64,000 nt of DNA from Burkholderiaceae bacterium. GTDB lineage: Bacteria > Pseudomonadota > Gammaproteobacteria > Burkholderiales > Burkholderiaceae_E. The first letter of the stretch is position 1. Each line of letters begins with the position of its first letter. Positions 8,642-16,813 of the stretch are shown here, in pieces. The notes under the pieces are model-generated. The model had not been told where the DNA came from and did no database searches. It worked only from the letters and a program-made list of their open reading frames with translations. The stretch spans positions 48,280-112,279 of the forward strand of contig JACKLP010000011.1 of the NCBI GenBank assembly GCA_024235875.1, in the 5' to 3' direction. The translations under genes were made by a program, and so were the position numbers.

Positions 8642-9934
8642 TCAGCCCGCAGCGACGCGGGCGCCCGCGGCAATGGTGGGCGGCGCCGCGTTCAGGGCTT
8701 CGATCGCGAAGCCGGCGGCCGCCTTGTAGCCCGCCATGAACTCGGCCCGTTCGGTCGGACTGATCACGTCGTCGATGTTCTCGAAGTGGCCGCCGCATCG
8801 CTCGTCGACCCGATTCAGCAGGCCGAAGGGCCCGGCGCCGCGATTGCGCAGCACCACCGCCGAGATCTTCTCGCACAGCGTGCGGTCGTAGGCGGCCAGG
8901 GCTTCCGGGCCGACGCCGTGCTCGATCATGCAGGCGCCCAGCACGCGTGCGTCGACGATGGCCTGGGTCGCACCGTTCGATCCGGTCGGGTACATCACGT
9001 GCGCCGCGTCGCCGAGCAGGGCCACGCGACCGTCCTGCCAGGTGGGCACCGGGTCGCGATCGATCATCGGGTATTCGTAGATCGGGTCGGCACCGGCGAG
9101 CAAGGCCGGTACGTCGAGCCAGTCGTACTTCCAGTCGGCGAAATGGTGGGCGAAGTCGTGCAGCGCCACGCGCTTGGTCCAGTCGCCGCTTTGCCAGCCC
9201 GCGGAATTGTCGCCCGTGACCTCGGCGATCCAGTTGATGGTGGAAAGGCCGGTGGCGGGATCGGGATGCGAGATCGGGTAGAACACGACACGCTGGCGAT
9301 GCGTGCCGAAGCCCACGAACGACGAACCGCTGCGGATCGGCACGCCCTGGCTGGTCCCACGCCACATGACGGTGCCGCCCCACTGGATCGGCGGTTGCTT
9401 CGGGTGCATCTGCGCGCGAATGGCCGAGTGCAGGCCGTCGGCCGCGATCAGCAGCGCGCCGCGCTCGTCGGATCGGGATCCGTCGGCATGCTCGATCTGG
9501 ACGGTGACCGTGCCATCGCCTTGTTGGGCATAGTGGGTCACGCGTTGCCCCAGGCGCACGGCCTGCGGGCCCAGGCGCTCGATCACGGTGTCGTACATCA
9601 GCATCTGCAAGCGGCCACGATGCACCGCGTATTGCGGCCACTTGTAGCCCGCCAGGATCCCGCGCGGCTCGCTGTAGATCTCCCGGCCGTTGAGGCCGAC
9701 CAGCGCCCATTCGCGTGACGGCAGGCCGACGGCGTCGAGTTGTGTCTCGCCGATACCGAGGTCGTAGAGCTCGCGTACCGCGTTGGGCTGCAGGTTGATG
9801 CCCACGCCGAGCGGCCGCAACTCGCTGACGGCTTCGAACACCACGCAGGGCACGCCGATCTGATGCAGCGTCAGCGCGGTGGCCATCCCGCCGGGGCCGC
9901 CGCCTGCGATCAGGACGCGGTCCTTGTCTGCCAT
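8642..9934 (-). CDS. FAD-dependent monooxygenase, salicylate-hydroxylase-like
   Basis: 430-residue group A flavoprotein monooxygenase, expected to hydroxylate an aromatic ring using NAD(P)H and O2. It has the Rossmann motif IAGGGPGGMATALTL at residues 8-22, the DG-type motif IAADGLHSAIR near 165-175, and the second FAD motif ALLGDAAHVMYPTGSNGATQA near 306-326. ATG 9934 has GAGGAG upstream. It follows a DUF1428 gene in the same direction, and a MarR regulator is divergent from that, suggesting ligand-induced control by an aromatic compound. Substrate unknown. Confidence 0.87.
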   Translation of the reverse strand: MADKDRVLIAGGGPGGMATALTLHQIGVPCVVFEAVSELRPLGVGINLQPNAVRELYDLGIGETQLDAVGLPSREWALVGLNGREIYSEPRGILAGYKWPQYAVHRGRLQMLMYDTVIERLGPQAVRLGQRVTHYAQQGDGTVTVQIEHADGSRSDERGALLIAADGLHSAIRAQMHPKQPPIQWGGTVMWRGTSQGVPIRSGSSFVGFGTHRQRVVFYPISHPDPATGLSTINWIAEVTGDNSAGWQSGDWTKRVALHDFAHHFADWKYDWLDVPALLAGADPIYEYPMIDRDPVPTWQDGRVALLGDAAHVMYPTGSNGATQAIVDARVLGACMIEHGVGPEALAAYDRTLCEKISAVVLRNRGAGPFGLLNRVDERCGGHFENIDDVISPTERAEFMAGYKAAAGFAIEALNAAPPTIAAGARVAAG

Positions 9935-10182
9935 GTCACTCTCCTCGTTCGCTCGGCGCGCTTTTTCCGGTCGTCGTTCTCGACGCGCCCCGAGGAGTGT
10001 GACACGACTCGCCGCTCGGCCAGGCGGCCCGTGTGCCGCTCGGTAGGTATCCCGGCCGTGGCCAGGTTGATAGTCGGATGGGATCAACAGCCCGTAGGTT
10101 TCGCTGCTCGAGGCGGAATCATCGACTGCCTCCTCGAGCGATCCGCGAACGCCGAAGCCATGCGCCTCGGCCAGGGGTGCGA

Positions 10183-10539
10183 TCAGCTCGCGAACGCGAC
10201 CTCGAAGCCGCCGAAGATCATGCGCTGGCCATCGAAAGGCATCGACTCGGCGGTCATTGCCGCCCAACGTGGATCCTGCATGAGCGCCGCCATGCCCTGG
10301 TCGTGGCTCGCCTTGTCCGACCACATGATCCAGGAGAAGACCACGGCCTCGTCGTCGCGCTTCTTTACCGCCATTGGAAACGATGTAAGCTTGCCGTCGG
10401 GCACGTCGTCCTCCCAGCATTCGGCCATGCTCTGCGCGCCGAACTCGCGAAACAAGGGCCAGGCCTGCTCGGCCATGGCCAGGTAGGCGGCGCGGTTCGC
10501 GACCGGGACCGCCAGCACGAAGCCCTGTACATATGCCAT
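10183..10539 (-). CDS. DUF1428 family protein
   Basis: 118-residue protein with the DUF1428 pattern: MAYVQGFVLAVP at the start, the WEDDVPDGKLTSFPMAV block and VVFSWIMWSDKASHD, ending FEVAFAS. DUF1428 is a ferredoxin-fold (dimeric alpha-beta barrel) family without a settled function. GGAG lies at a proper distance from ATG 10539. It lies upstream of the flavin monooxygenase with a 248-bp gap, and divergent from the MarR regulator 116 bp away, so it is the gene most directly placed under that regulator. Confidence 0.85.
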   Translation of the reverse strand: MAYVQGFVLAVPVANRAAYLAMAEQAWPLFREFGAQSMAECWEDDVPDGKLTSFPMAVKKRDDEAVVFSWIMWSDKASHDQGMAALMQDPRWAAMTAESMPFDGQRMIFGGFEVAFAS

Positions 10540-10634
10540 CGAACACTCTCCTTGTGAGCCGTATCGGCAGTCGGTGTAGGTCGGAGCCGCCAGCCATGCG
10601 TCGCCGATTCGGCGACGCGCCATCTTGACACCGA

Positions 10635-10656
10635 TTTAAGTTGATATCAACCTAAA
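10635..10656. promoter_or_regulatory. MarR-type palindromic operator abutting the marR start codon
   Basis: Nearly perfect 22-bp palindrome: TTTAAG, TTGATATCAA, CCTAAA, with a single mismatched pair. The core TTGATATCAA matches the usual shape of MarR-family operators, and the element is AT-rich against a GC-rich background. It ends on the first base of the regulator's ATG at 10656, so binding could block both the divergent DUF1428 promoter and the regulator's own start. Confidence 0.7.
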
Positions 10657-11144
10657 TGATGGATCCCGACCTGCCGCTCGCCGTCACGCATGAAGTGCGC
10701 GACCGATGCCTATGCCTGCAGGCCCAGCGGGCCGCCCGCGCGCTGGCGCGCCGCTTCGACGAGGCCTTGCGCCCGTTGGCGCTCACCAATGGTCAGTTCT
10801 CCTTGCTGATGTCGCTCAATCGGCCGCACGCGCCTCGGGTCGGCGATCTGGCACCACTGCTGGCCATCGATCGAACGACGCTGAGCGCGGCGCTCAAGCC
10901 GCTCCAGCGTCGGGGTCTGGTGGTCTCCGAACCCGATCCGCAAGACGCACGGGGCAGGCGCCTGAAGCTGAGCGACGCGGGTCGCGCGCTGCTCAAGCAG
11001 GCGGTGCCGGTCTGGCGCCGCATGCATGCGGCGATCGACGCCGAGATCGGCGAGGCGCGCGCGCACCGCATTCACCGCGACCTGGATGAATTGGTGAAAT
11101 CCCAGGCCGCGAACGATGGTGCCCACGGCGCAGGGCGGGGCTGA
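10656..11144 (+). CDS. MarR-family transcriptional regulator
   Basis: 162-residue winged-helix repressor. The recognition region is about residues 60-90 (RVGDLAPLLAIDRTTLSAALKPL), followed by the wing DPQDARGRRLKLSDAGRALL. Divergent from DUF1428 and the flavin monooxygenase, with a palindromic operator in between, it most likely represses those genes and itself and is released by a phenolic ligand. The start is ATG 10656 or the next codon, ATG 10659. No ribosome-binding site is visible because the operator occupies that space, so a leaderless or weakly translated message is possible. Confidence 0.88.
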   Translation: MMDPDLPLAVTHEVRDRCLCLQAQRAARALARRFDEALRPLALTNGQFSLLMSLNRPHAPRVGDLAPLLAIDRTTLSAALKPLQRRGLVVSEPDPQDARGRRLKLSDAGRALLKQAVPVWRRMHAAIDAEIGEARAHRIHRDLDELVKSQAANDGAHGAGRG

Positions 11145-11176
11145 GCGGCGACCCGAGCGGCCGGTCGGTCGAATCG

Positions 11177-12127
11177 CTATTCCAGCGCGAGCAGATCGAA
11201 ACGTTCCTCGATCCGGATCGAGCCAACGTTGGAGCGGGGCGTGGCGACCGCGATGCCCTGGACGACCCGCCTGACCTCGGGGGCGTAGAAGAGATCGATC
11301 TTGATGCCGGCGCTGTTGGACTCATCGGAGGCATCGGCGATCTCTCCCTGCCAGCAGACCCAGATCCCCGGCAGCGTCGAAGAGCCCAGCTTGATGGTGT
11401 CGCGATTGGTGACCTCGCCGACCAGATCGAGCGAATAGCGGCCGTCGCGACTGCTGTACTTGAGCGGCCATCGATCACCGACCTTCATCGTTTCGCGCAG
11501 CCAGCCCTGCTTCGGCTCCAAGGCATCGAAGCTGCCCAGCGCCAGTGCCGGGCTCGCGCTCAGCATGCGGCCCAATTCGGTCTCGATGCGTGCGCCCGCA
11601 TTGAACTCGAGCTTGCCCGCCGCCTGGCGCGAGAGGGAGAGCTGGAAGTCTCGCGTGCGCTCGCGCCCCAAGGGGTCCTGGTAGCGATAGCGCAGCTTGC
11701 GATAGGGCACCACGTCGGCGTCGTCGGCGATCTGCACCGCCGGCGCCGCCGCGTCCGCCGTGGATGCGCTGGGTGCCGGTCCCGGTGGCGCCGACGCGCC
11801 GGCCGCCGCCCCGTTGCCGCCGCCGTACTGCCGAATCCGCAGGCGAGCGAGCTCCGCGAAGGCCCCGTTGGGGAAGGTCTTCAGATAGGCGCGATAGGCA
11901 TCGACCTGCTTGCTGTTCTCGACGGATCGCCAGAACTCGATGTCGGCGCTCGAGCCGGGTGCCATCGACGCCTGCGCGAGGCGGATCGGCGGCTGGGCGG
12001 TGCAGTCCGATGCGGCAAGAACGCCCAGTGCACCTACGATCGCGAACACGACCGGCAGGCCGCGCCGCGACGGAGCGGGGTGGGCGAGGGGGCCTGGGCG
12101 ATGGCAGGGCAATGGGCTGGTTGTCAT
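11177..12127 (-). CDS. Exported hypothetical protein with FW-x-S repeat-type motif
   Basis: 316-residue protein with a signal peptide (VVFAIVGALGVLAASDC, cleavage near CTA). After it comes IEFWRSVENSKQVDAYRAYL-KTFPNGAFAELARLRI, the short helical motif often found beside caspase-like or peptidoglycan-associated domains in exported proteins. A Pro/Ala/Ser linker (about 118-138) leads to a C-terminal domain of about 175 residues (RYQDPLGRERTRDFQL to LLALE) that I do not recognise. Probably periplasmic. It is convergent with the MarR gene and divergent from the P450. Confidence 0.65.
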   Translation of the reverse strand: MTTSPLPCHRPGPLAHPAPSRRGLPVVFAIVGALGVLAASDCTAQPPIRLAQASMAPGSSADIEFWRSVENSKQVDAYRAYLKTFPNGAFAELARLRIRQYGGGNGAAAGASAPPGPAPSASTADAAAPAVQIADDADVVPYRKLRYRYQDPLGRERTRDFQLSLSRQAAGKLEFNAGARIETELGRMLSASPALALGSFDALEPKQGWLRETMKVGDRWPLKYSSRDGRYSLDLVGEVTNRDTIKLGSSTLPGIWVCWQGEIADASDESNSAGIKIDLFYAPEVRRVVQGIAVATPRSNVGSIRIEERFDLLALE

Positions 12128-12247
12128 GAGCGCTCCGGAAACGGCGAAGTGGCGGCACGACGGCCTGTCGCACACGATCTCTTTATAGAATGCCGCAACG
12201 AGGCCTGTGGGCCCCTACAAGACGGCTTTCACCGGAGGGTTTTGGAC

Positions 12248-13498
12248 ATGACGACCCCACGACACCTGCAGGCGGCCCACGCGCATGTGGCGTCGCTGCC
12301 GATCGAAGACCTCGATGTCAGCCAGCCGCAGTTGTTCCAGGACGATACGGTCGAGGCCTATTTCGCCCGCCTGCGCGACGAGGCGCCGGTGCATTTCTGC
12401 GCGCGCAGCGCATATGGGCCGTATTGGTCGATCACCCGATATGCCGACATCATCGCGGTGGACAGCAACCACCAGGCGTTCTCGTCCGACGCCTTCAAGG
12501 GGGGCGCGATCATGTTCGACTTCCCGAAGGGACTGGAGCGGCCCAACTTCATGCACATGGATCCACCCCAGCACGACGCCAAGCGCAAGGTTGTCAGCCC
12601 TATCGTCGCGCCCGCCAATCTGGCCCGGCTCGAGGGACTGATCCGCGAACGGGTCGACGACATTCTGGATACCCTGCCGCGCGGCGAGGCCTTCAACTGG
12701 GTGGAGCAGGTCTCGATCGAGCTCACCAGCCGGATGCTGGCGACGCTGTTCGGTTTTCCGTACGAGGAACGCCGGCGCCTGATCGAGTGGTCCGAGATCG
12801 CGACCCACGACGTCAACACCGGGGGTCCCATCGATTCAGAGGAGAAGCGTCGCGCGGCGCTGCAGCCCTGCCTGGACACCTTCACCGAGATGATGCGGGA
12901 GCGCGCGCGCGAACCCCAGCGTGCCGACCTGATTTCGATGCTCGCGCACTCGCCCGAAACCCGTTCCCTTTCGCCGCAGGAGTTCCTGGCCACGATGACC
13001 CTGTTGATCATCGGAGGCAACGACACCACGCGCAACTCGATCTCTGGCGGCTTGCTCGCGATGCACGAGAACCCCGCGCAGTGGCGCAAGCTGCGCGAGA
13101 ATCCGGCGCTCGTGCCCAGCGCTGTATCCGAGATCATCCGTTGGCAGACGCCGCTCGCGCACATGCGCCGCAACACGGTGGTCGACGTCGAAATGCACGG
13201 TCAGCGGATCCCGGCCGGCAGCAAGGTCATCATGTGGTATTTGTCGGGCAACCGCGACGAGCGCGCGATCGAGAACCCGCATCAGTTCATCGTCGATCGC
13301 GCGCGACCCCGCCAGCACCTGTCGTTCGGCTTCGGCGTGCATCGCTGCGTGGGCAACCGGCTGGCCGAGATGCAGCTTCGCCTGCTATGGGAAGGCATTC
13401 TCGCGCGTGGGCTGGAGATCGAGGTGGTCGGACCGGCCCGGCGGGTGCGCTCGAACCTGATCCATGGCATCAGCGAATTGCCGGTCGTCGTTCACTGA
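12248..13498 (+). CDS. Cytochrome P450, CYP153-like
   Basis: 416-residue soluble P450. The heme-binding loop FGFGVHRCVGNRLAEMQ has Cys367 as thiolate ligand; the I-helix oxygen-activation motif is GGNDTT (256-261) and ExxR is SEIIRW. Several segments resemble bacterial CYP153 alkane hydroxylases: MDPPQHDAKRKVVSPIVAP, TPLAHMRRNTV and VIMWYLSGNRDE. It would need a ferredoxin and reductase, and neither is adjacent. GGAGG at 12234-12238 supports ATG 12248. Its 3' end overlaps the convergent DUF934 gene by 29 bp. Assignment to P450 is certain; the subfamily is a judgement from remembered motifs. Confidence 0.9.
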   Translation: MTTPRHLQAAHAHVASLPIEDLDVSQPQLFQDDTVEAYFARLRDEAPVHFCARSAYGPYWSITRYADIIAVDSNHQAFSSDAFKGGAIMFDFPKGLERPNFMHMDPPQHDAKRKVVSPIVAPANLARLEGLIRERVDDILDTLPRGEAFNWVEQVSIELTSRMLATLFGFPYEERRRLIEWSEIATHDVNTGGPIDSEEKRRAALQPCLDTFTEMMRERAREPQRADLISMLAHSPETRSLSPQEFLATMTLLIIGGNDTTRNSISGGLLAMHENPAQWRKLRENPALVPSAVSEIIRWQTPLAHMRRNTVVDVEMHGQRIPAGSKVIMWYLSGNRDERAIENPHQFIVDRARPRQHLSFGFGVHRCVGNRLAEMQLRLLWEGILARGLEIEVVGPARRVRSNLIHGISELPVVVH

Positions 13499-13964
13499 GG
13501 GGAAGTCGGGCCCCCGCTTGGTAGACGACGCTGTAGTCCGAGAACGCGTCGACCGCGGCTGCGGCGTCGGAACCGTCGGCAAGCTCGAATGAATCGAATC
13601 CGCAGCGAGCCAGATAGAAGAGTTGGTCGCGCAGAATGTCGCCGACCGCGCGTAGCTCGCCCAGCCATCCGTCGCGATCGCGAAGCACGCGGGCGAGCGA
13701 GTAGCCGCGGCCATCGGTAAATACCGGGAATGCCACCGCGATCAGCGACAGTCGCGGAAAGTCCGATACGAGCTCCGCCGGCTCGTCGTGCGGCTCGAGT
13801 CGCACGCCGAGCGGCAGCGGCGACGCGATCCATCGCGAACGCTCCGCGCGCCAACGGGCGGCCGGTAGCAGCGCCCCGAATCCCGGCGGGATCGCCGCCG
13901 GCGCCGCGGGGGAAGGAATCCAGCGGTCCACGATCTCACCGTCGCGGTCGATCAGTCTGGGCAT
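13470..13964 (-). CDS. DUF934 protein, sulfite reduction associated
   Basis: 164-residue protein of the DUF934 family, normally encoded right after cysI in Betaproteobacteria and presumed to assist sulfite reduction. Recognisable blocks are PRLIDRDGEIVDRW at the start, FPVFTDGRGYSLARVLRDR (about 93-111) and LRAVGDILRDQLFYLARCGFDSF (about 116-138). ATG 13964 overlaps the end of cysI by 29 bp, so translation is probably coupled. Usually cysH and cysDN follow; here the P450 is met head-on instead, so the assimilation cluster is split. Confidence 0.87.
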   Translation of the reverse strand: MPRLIDRDGEIVDRWIPSPAAPAAIPPGFGALLPAARWRAERSRWIASPLPLGVRLEPHDEPAELVSDFPRLSLIAVAFPVFTDGRGYSLARVLRDRDGWLGELRAVGDILRDQLFYLARCGFDSFELADGSDAAAAVDAFSDYSVVYQAGARLPLSERRPAIR

Positions 13965-15609
13965 CGAAGCTCTCCATGAAGGTGGCATGACCGACCCGTG
14001 TCAGCGTGTCGATGAATCGTTCAGCGTCGTGTGCTCGAATCGCGAGATAGGTTCGGATCAGTCGCTCGATCACGGCGGGTACCCGCTCCCGCTCGACCGC
14101 TGGGCCGACGACCCGGCCCAGCGTGGCCGGCCCGCTTTGGCGGCCGCCGATCGTGATCTGGTACCACTCGAACCCGGCCTTGTCGACGCCGAGCACACCG
14201 ATGTGGCCAATGTGATGATGTCCGCAGGCGTTGATGCAGCCGGAAATGTTGAGATCGATTTCGCCAATGTCAAACAGATAGTCGAGATCGTCGAAGCGCT
14301 GCTGGATCTCCTCGGCGAGCGGAATCGACGTCGCATTGGCGAGCGAGCAATAGTCACCGCCCGGGCAGCAGATGACGTCGGTGAGCAAGCCGATGTTCGG
14401 GGTGTCGAGCCCGATGCCGCGCAACTCACGCCATAGCCCGGGCAGTGCGTCGATCTCCACGTCGGGGAGCAGCAGGTTCTGCTCGTGTGAAACCCGCAGC
14501 TCGCCATAGCCGTAGCGTTCGGCCAGCGTCGCGACCGCGTCCATCTTGTCAGCGTCGATGTCGCCCGGGGCACTGCCCGTGCGCTTTAGCGACAGGCTCA
14601 CGGCGACATGGCCAGGCACCCGATGCGCGTGCACATTGCGCGAGACCCAGCGTGCGAAGGGCTTGATGCCGGGCAGTAGGCGATCGGCGTCGACAGTGCG
14701 GTCCGGCAGCATCCGGTATGCAGGCCTGGAGAAGCGCGACTCGACGCGCGCGACCTGCTCTCGCGTGAGCGTTCCGCGGCCATCGGCGAGCCGCGACCAC
14801 TCGCGCTCGACCTCGTCGCGGAACCCGGCGATGCCGCGATCGCGCACCAGCACCTTGATCCGAGACTTGTACTTGTTGTCGCGTCGCCCGTAGCGGTTGT
14901 AGACCCGCAGGATGGCTTCGAGGTAGGTGAGCAGGTGCGGCCACGGCAGGAAGTCTCGAATTGCCTGACCGATCATCGGCGTTCGGCCCAGGCCGCCGCC
15001 CACCGAAACACGGAGCCCGATCGCGCCCGTTTCGTCGGTGCTCGCCTGAATGCCGATGTCGTGCACGGCAGTTGCGGCGCGATCGCGAGCCGCGCCGCTG
15101 AGCGCGATCTTGAACTTGCGAGGGAGGTAGGCAAACTCGGGGTTCAGCGCCGACCACTGTCGCAACAATTCGGCCCAGACCAGCGGGTCGACGACTTCGT
15201 CGGGCGCGACGCCGGCGAGATGGTCGGTCGTGATCCCGCGCACGCAGCTGCCGCTGGTCTGGACCGCGTGCATTTGCACCTCGGCCAAGCGTTCGAGGAT
15301 GGTCGGAACGTCGTCGAGTTCGATCCAGTTGAACTGGATGTTCTGCCGCGTGGTCAGGTGACCGTAGCCGCGGTCGAACTCGCGCGCCACCGCCGCGAGC
15401 CGGCGTAGCTGTGCGCTCGAGAGCAGACCGTAGGGAATGGCGACCCGCAACATGTACGCATGTCTTTCGTCGTACAGGCCGTTCTGGAGCCGCAACGGCA
15501 GGAAGCGCTCGGCACTCAAGCGTCCGTCGAGAAAGCGGTGCGTCTGATCGCGAAACTGGGCGGCGCGTTCTTCGACCAAGCGTTGGTCGAGCTGGTGGTA
15601 CTGGTACAT
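13936..15609 (-). CDS. cysI: Sulfite/nitrite reductase hemoprotein subunit
   Basis: 557-residue siroheme/[4Fe-4S] reductase that converts sulfite to sulfide in cysteine synthesis. The cofactor cysteines are seen in CCPGGDYCSL (about residue 413) and SGCINACGHHHIGHIG (about 457). The N-terminal ferrodoxin-like half has RLQNGLYDERHAYMLRVAIP and LTTRQNIQFNWI. ATG 15609 gives the usual N-terminus MYQYHQLD; no strong ribosome-binding site is seen. The DUF934 gene follows with overlap and a CysB-type regulator is divergent, which supports sulfite over nitrite as substrate. Confidence 0.92.
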   Translation of the reverse strand: MYQYHQLDQRLVEERAAQFRDQTHRFLDGRLSAERFLPLRLQNGLYDERHAYMLRVAIPYGLLSSAQLRRLAAVAREFDRGYGHLTTRQNIQFNWIELDDVPTILERLAEVQMHAVQTSGSCVRGITTDHLAGVAPDEVVDPLVWAELLRQWSALNPEFAYLPRKFKIALSGAARDRAATAVHDIGIQASTDETGAIGLRVSVGGGLGRTPMIGQAIRDFLPWPHLLTYLEAILRVYNRYGRRDNKYKSRIKVLVRDRGIAGFRDEVEREWSRLADGRGTLTREQVARVESRFSRPAYRMLPDRTVDADRLLPGIKPFARWVSRNVHAHRVPGHVAVSLSLKRTGSAPGDIDADKMDAVATLAERYGYGELRVSHEQNLLLPDVEIDALPGLWRELRGIGLDTPNIGLLTDVICCPGGDYCSLANATSIPLAEEIQQRFDDLDYLFDIGEIDLNISGCINACGHHHIGHIGVLGVDKAGFEWYQITIGGRQSGPATLGRVVGPAVERERVPAVIERLIRTYLAIRAHDAERFIDTLTRVGHATFMESFDAQTDRPRR

Positions 15610-15680
15610 GTCGATCCGAATCGGGTCGCAGGGACTGGCGATATTGACCCCAAGCGACGTGGTTGCGAACGATCGATTCG

Positions 15681-15708
15681 TTGCATCGAAAGAGCGATCC
15701 GCTATATC
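15681..15708 (+). promoter_or_regulatory. Possible sigma-70 promoter for cysB-like gene
   Basis: TTGCAT at 15681 and TATATC at 15703 with a 16-bp spacer, inside the 220-bp cysI/cysB divergent region and in an unusually AT-rich patch. The transcript would have a leader of roughly 115 nt. Only the match to consensus supports it. Confidence 0.35.
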
Positions 15709-15829
15709 GTGAATGCTGTGCCTGGGCCTTATCATTGCCCACTGGAACGGGCCGCCCGGTTTCGGACGCGGCCGATGTGGCTCCGCACTCCGGCTGCCGC
15801 GCGTTTGGCAAGCAGCAACCCATCCACGC

Positions 15830-16729
15830 ATGAATTTCCAGCAACTCCGGGCCCTGCGCGAGACCGCGCGACGCGACTTGAACCTCACCAACGCGGCGCA
15901 GATACTGCACACTTCGCAGCCGGCGCTGTCCAAGCAGATTCGCGAGCTCGAGGACGAGCTTGGCGTGGCCTTGTTCGTTCGTCGCGGCAAGAAGCTGGCG
16001 GCGATGACCGAAGCGGGTGTGCGTGTGCTCGAAATCGCCAATCGACTGCTCGGCGACGCACAGAACATCCGCCGGGTCAGTGCCGAGTTCGCCAATGGGG
16101 AAACCGGCACCTTGACCATCGCCGCGACGCACACGCAGGCGCGCTATGCACTACCGCGACGGCTGGCGCGATTTCGGGCCGAGTTTCCTCGCATCAGACT
16201 GCGCTTGCACCAGGGCAATCCACACGAGGTAGCCGAGTTCGTGGCGCACGGCGACGCCACCTTCGGCTTTGCGACCGAATCGCTGGCCGACCACCCGGGG
16301 CTGATCACGCACGCGATCTACACTTGGCGGCACTGTGTCGTGGTGCCCGACGGCCATCCGCTGAGTCGTTCCGGCGCGATCGGGCTGCGCACGCTTGCCG
16401 CGCACCCGATCGTGACCTATACGCCCGAGTTCGCCGGTCGTCGGAAGGTCGACCAGGCATTTGTTGCCAGCGGTCTGCATCCGGAGATCGCGCTCGAGGC
16501 GATCGACTCCGATGTGATCAAGGAGTACGTGAGCCTGGGGGTCGGCGTCGGGCTGATCGCCGAGATTGCGTACGACATCGCTCGCGACACGGGCCTGGTT
16601 CGCGTGGAACTCGACGAACCGCTTCCCGCCAACGTCGCACGTGTCGCAACTCGGGCTGGCGTTGCGCTGCGGGGTTTCGAGCGTCGCTTCCTCGCACTGG
16701 TACTAGAGGCGAGCGGCCCGCGCGGTTGA
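15830..16729 (+). CDS. cysB: LysR-family regulator, CysB type
   Basis: 299-residue LysR protein. The N-terminal helix-turn-helix reads MNFQQLRALRETARRDLNLT then NAAQILHTSQPALSKQIRELED, the CysB/Cbl pattern, followed by an inducer-binding domain with TIAATHTQARYALP (about 96-109), where CysB binds sulfate or acetylserine. It is divergent from cysI and so probably activates it under sulfur limitation. It is somewhat shorter than enterobacterial CysB, and the paralogue Cbl type is possible. ATG 15830 yields the canonical start. Confidence 0.87.
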   Translation: MNFQQLRALRETARRDLNLTNAAQILHTSQPALSKQIRELEDELGVALFVRRGKKLAAMTEAGVRVLEIANRLLGDAQNIRRVSAEFANGETGTLTIAATHTQARYALPRRLARFRAEFPRIRLRLHQGNPHEVAEFVAHGDATFGFATESLADHPGLITHAIYTWRHCVVVPDGHPLSRSGAIGLRTLAAHPIVTYTPEFAGRRKVDQAFVASGLHPEIALEAIDSDVIKEYVSLGVGVGLIAEIAYDIARDTGLVRVELDEPLPANVARVATRAGVALRGFERRFLALVLEASGPRG

Positions 16730-16743
16730 ACTAAGGGCCCGCC

Positions 16744-16778
16744 CGAGGCCCGTTCGGACGTCGGCGGGACGGGCCTCG
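16744..16778. terminator. GC-rich hairpin between convergent genes
   Basis: CGAGGCCCGT at 16744-16753 pairs with ACGGGCCTCG at 16769-16778 around a 15-nt loop. It lies 14 bp after the cysB-like stop and 35 bp from the convergent hydrolase stop. There is no T-run on either side, so it may be a weak or Rho-assisted bidirectional terminator. Confidence 0.5.
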
Positions 16779-16813
16779 CCCCGCCCCGCCTTGTTCCCGC
16801 CTGACGGCCGGGC

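Noticed and set aside
15460..16734. Longer 424-codon frame over the cysB-like gene
   Set aside because: It is in another frame than the 299-residue LysR protein, whose helix-turn-helix and ligand domain are intact.
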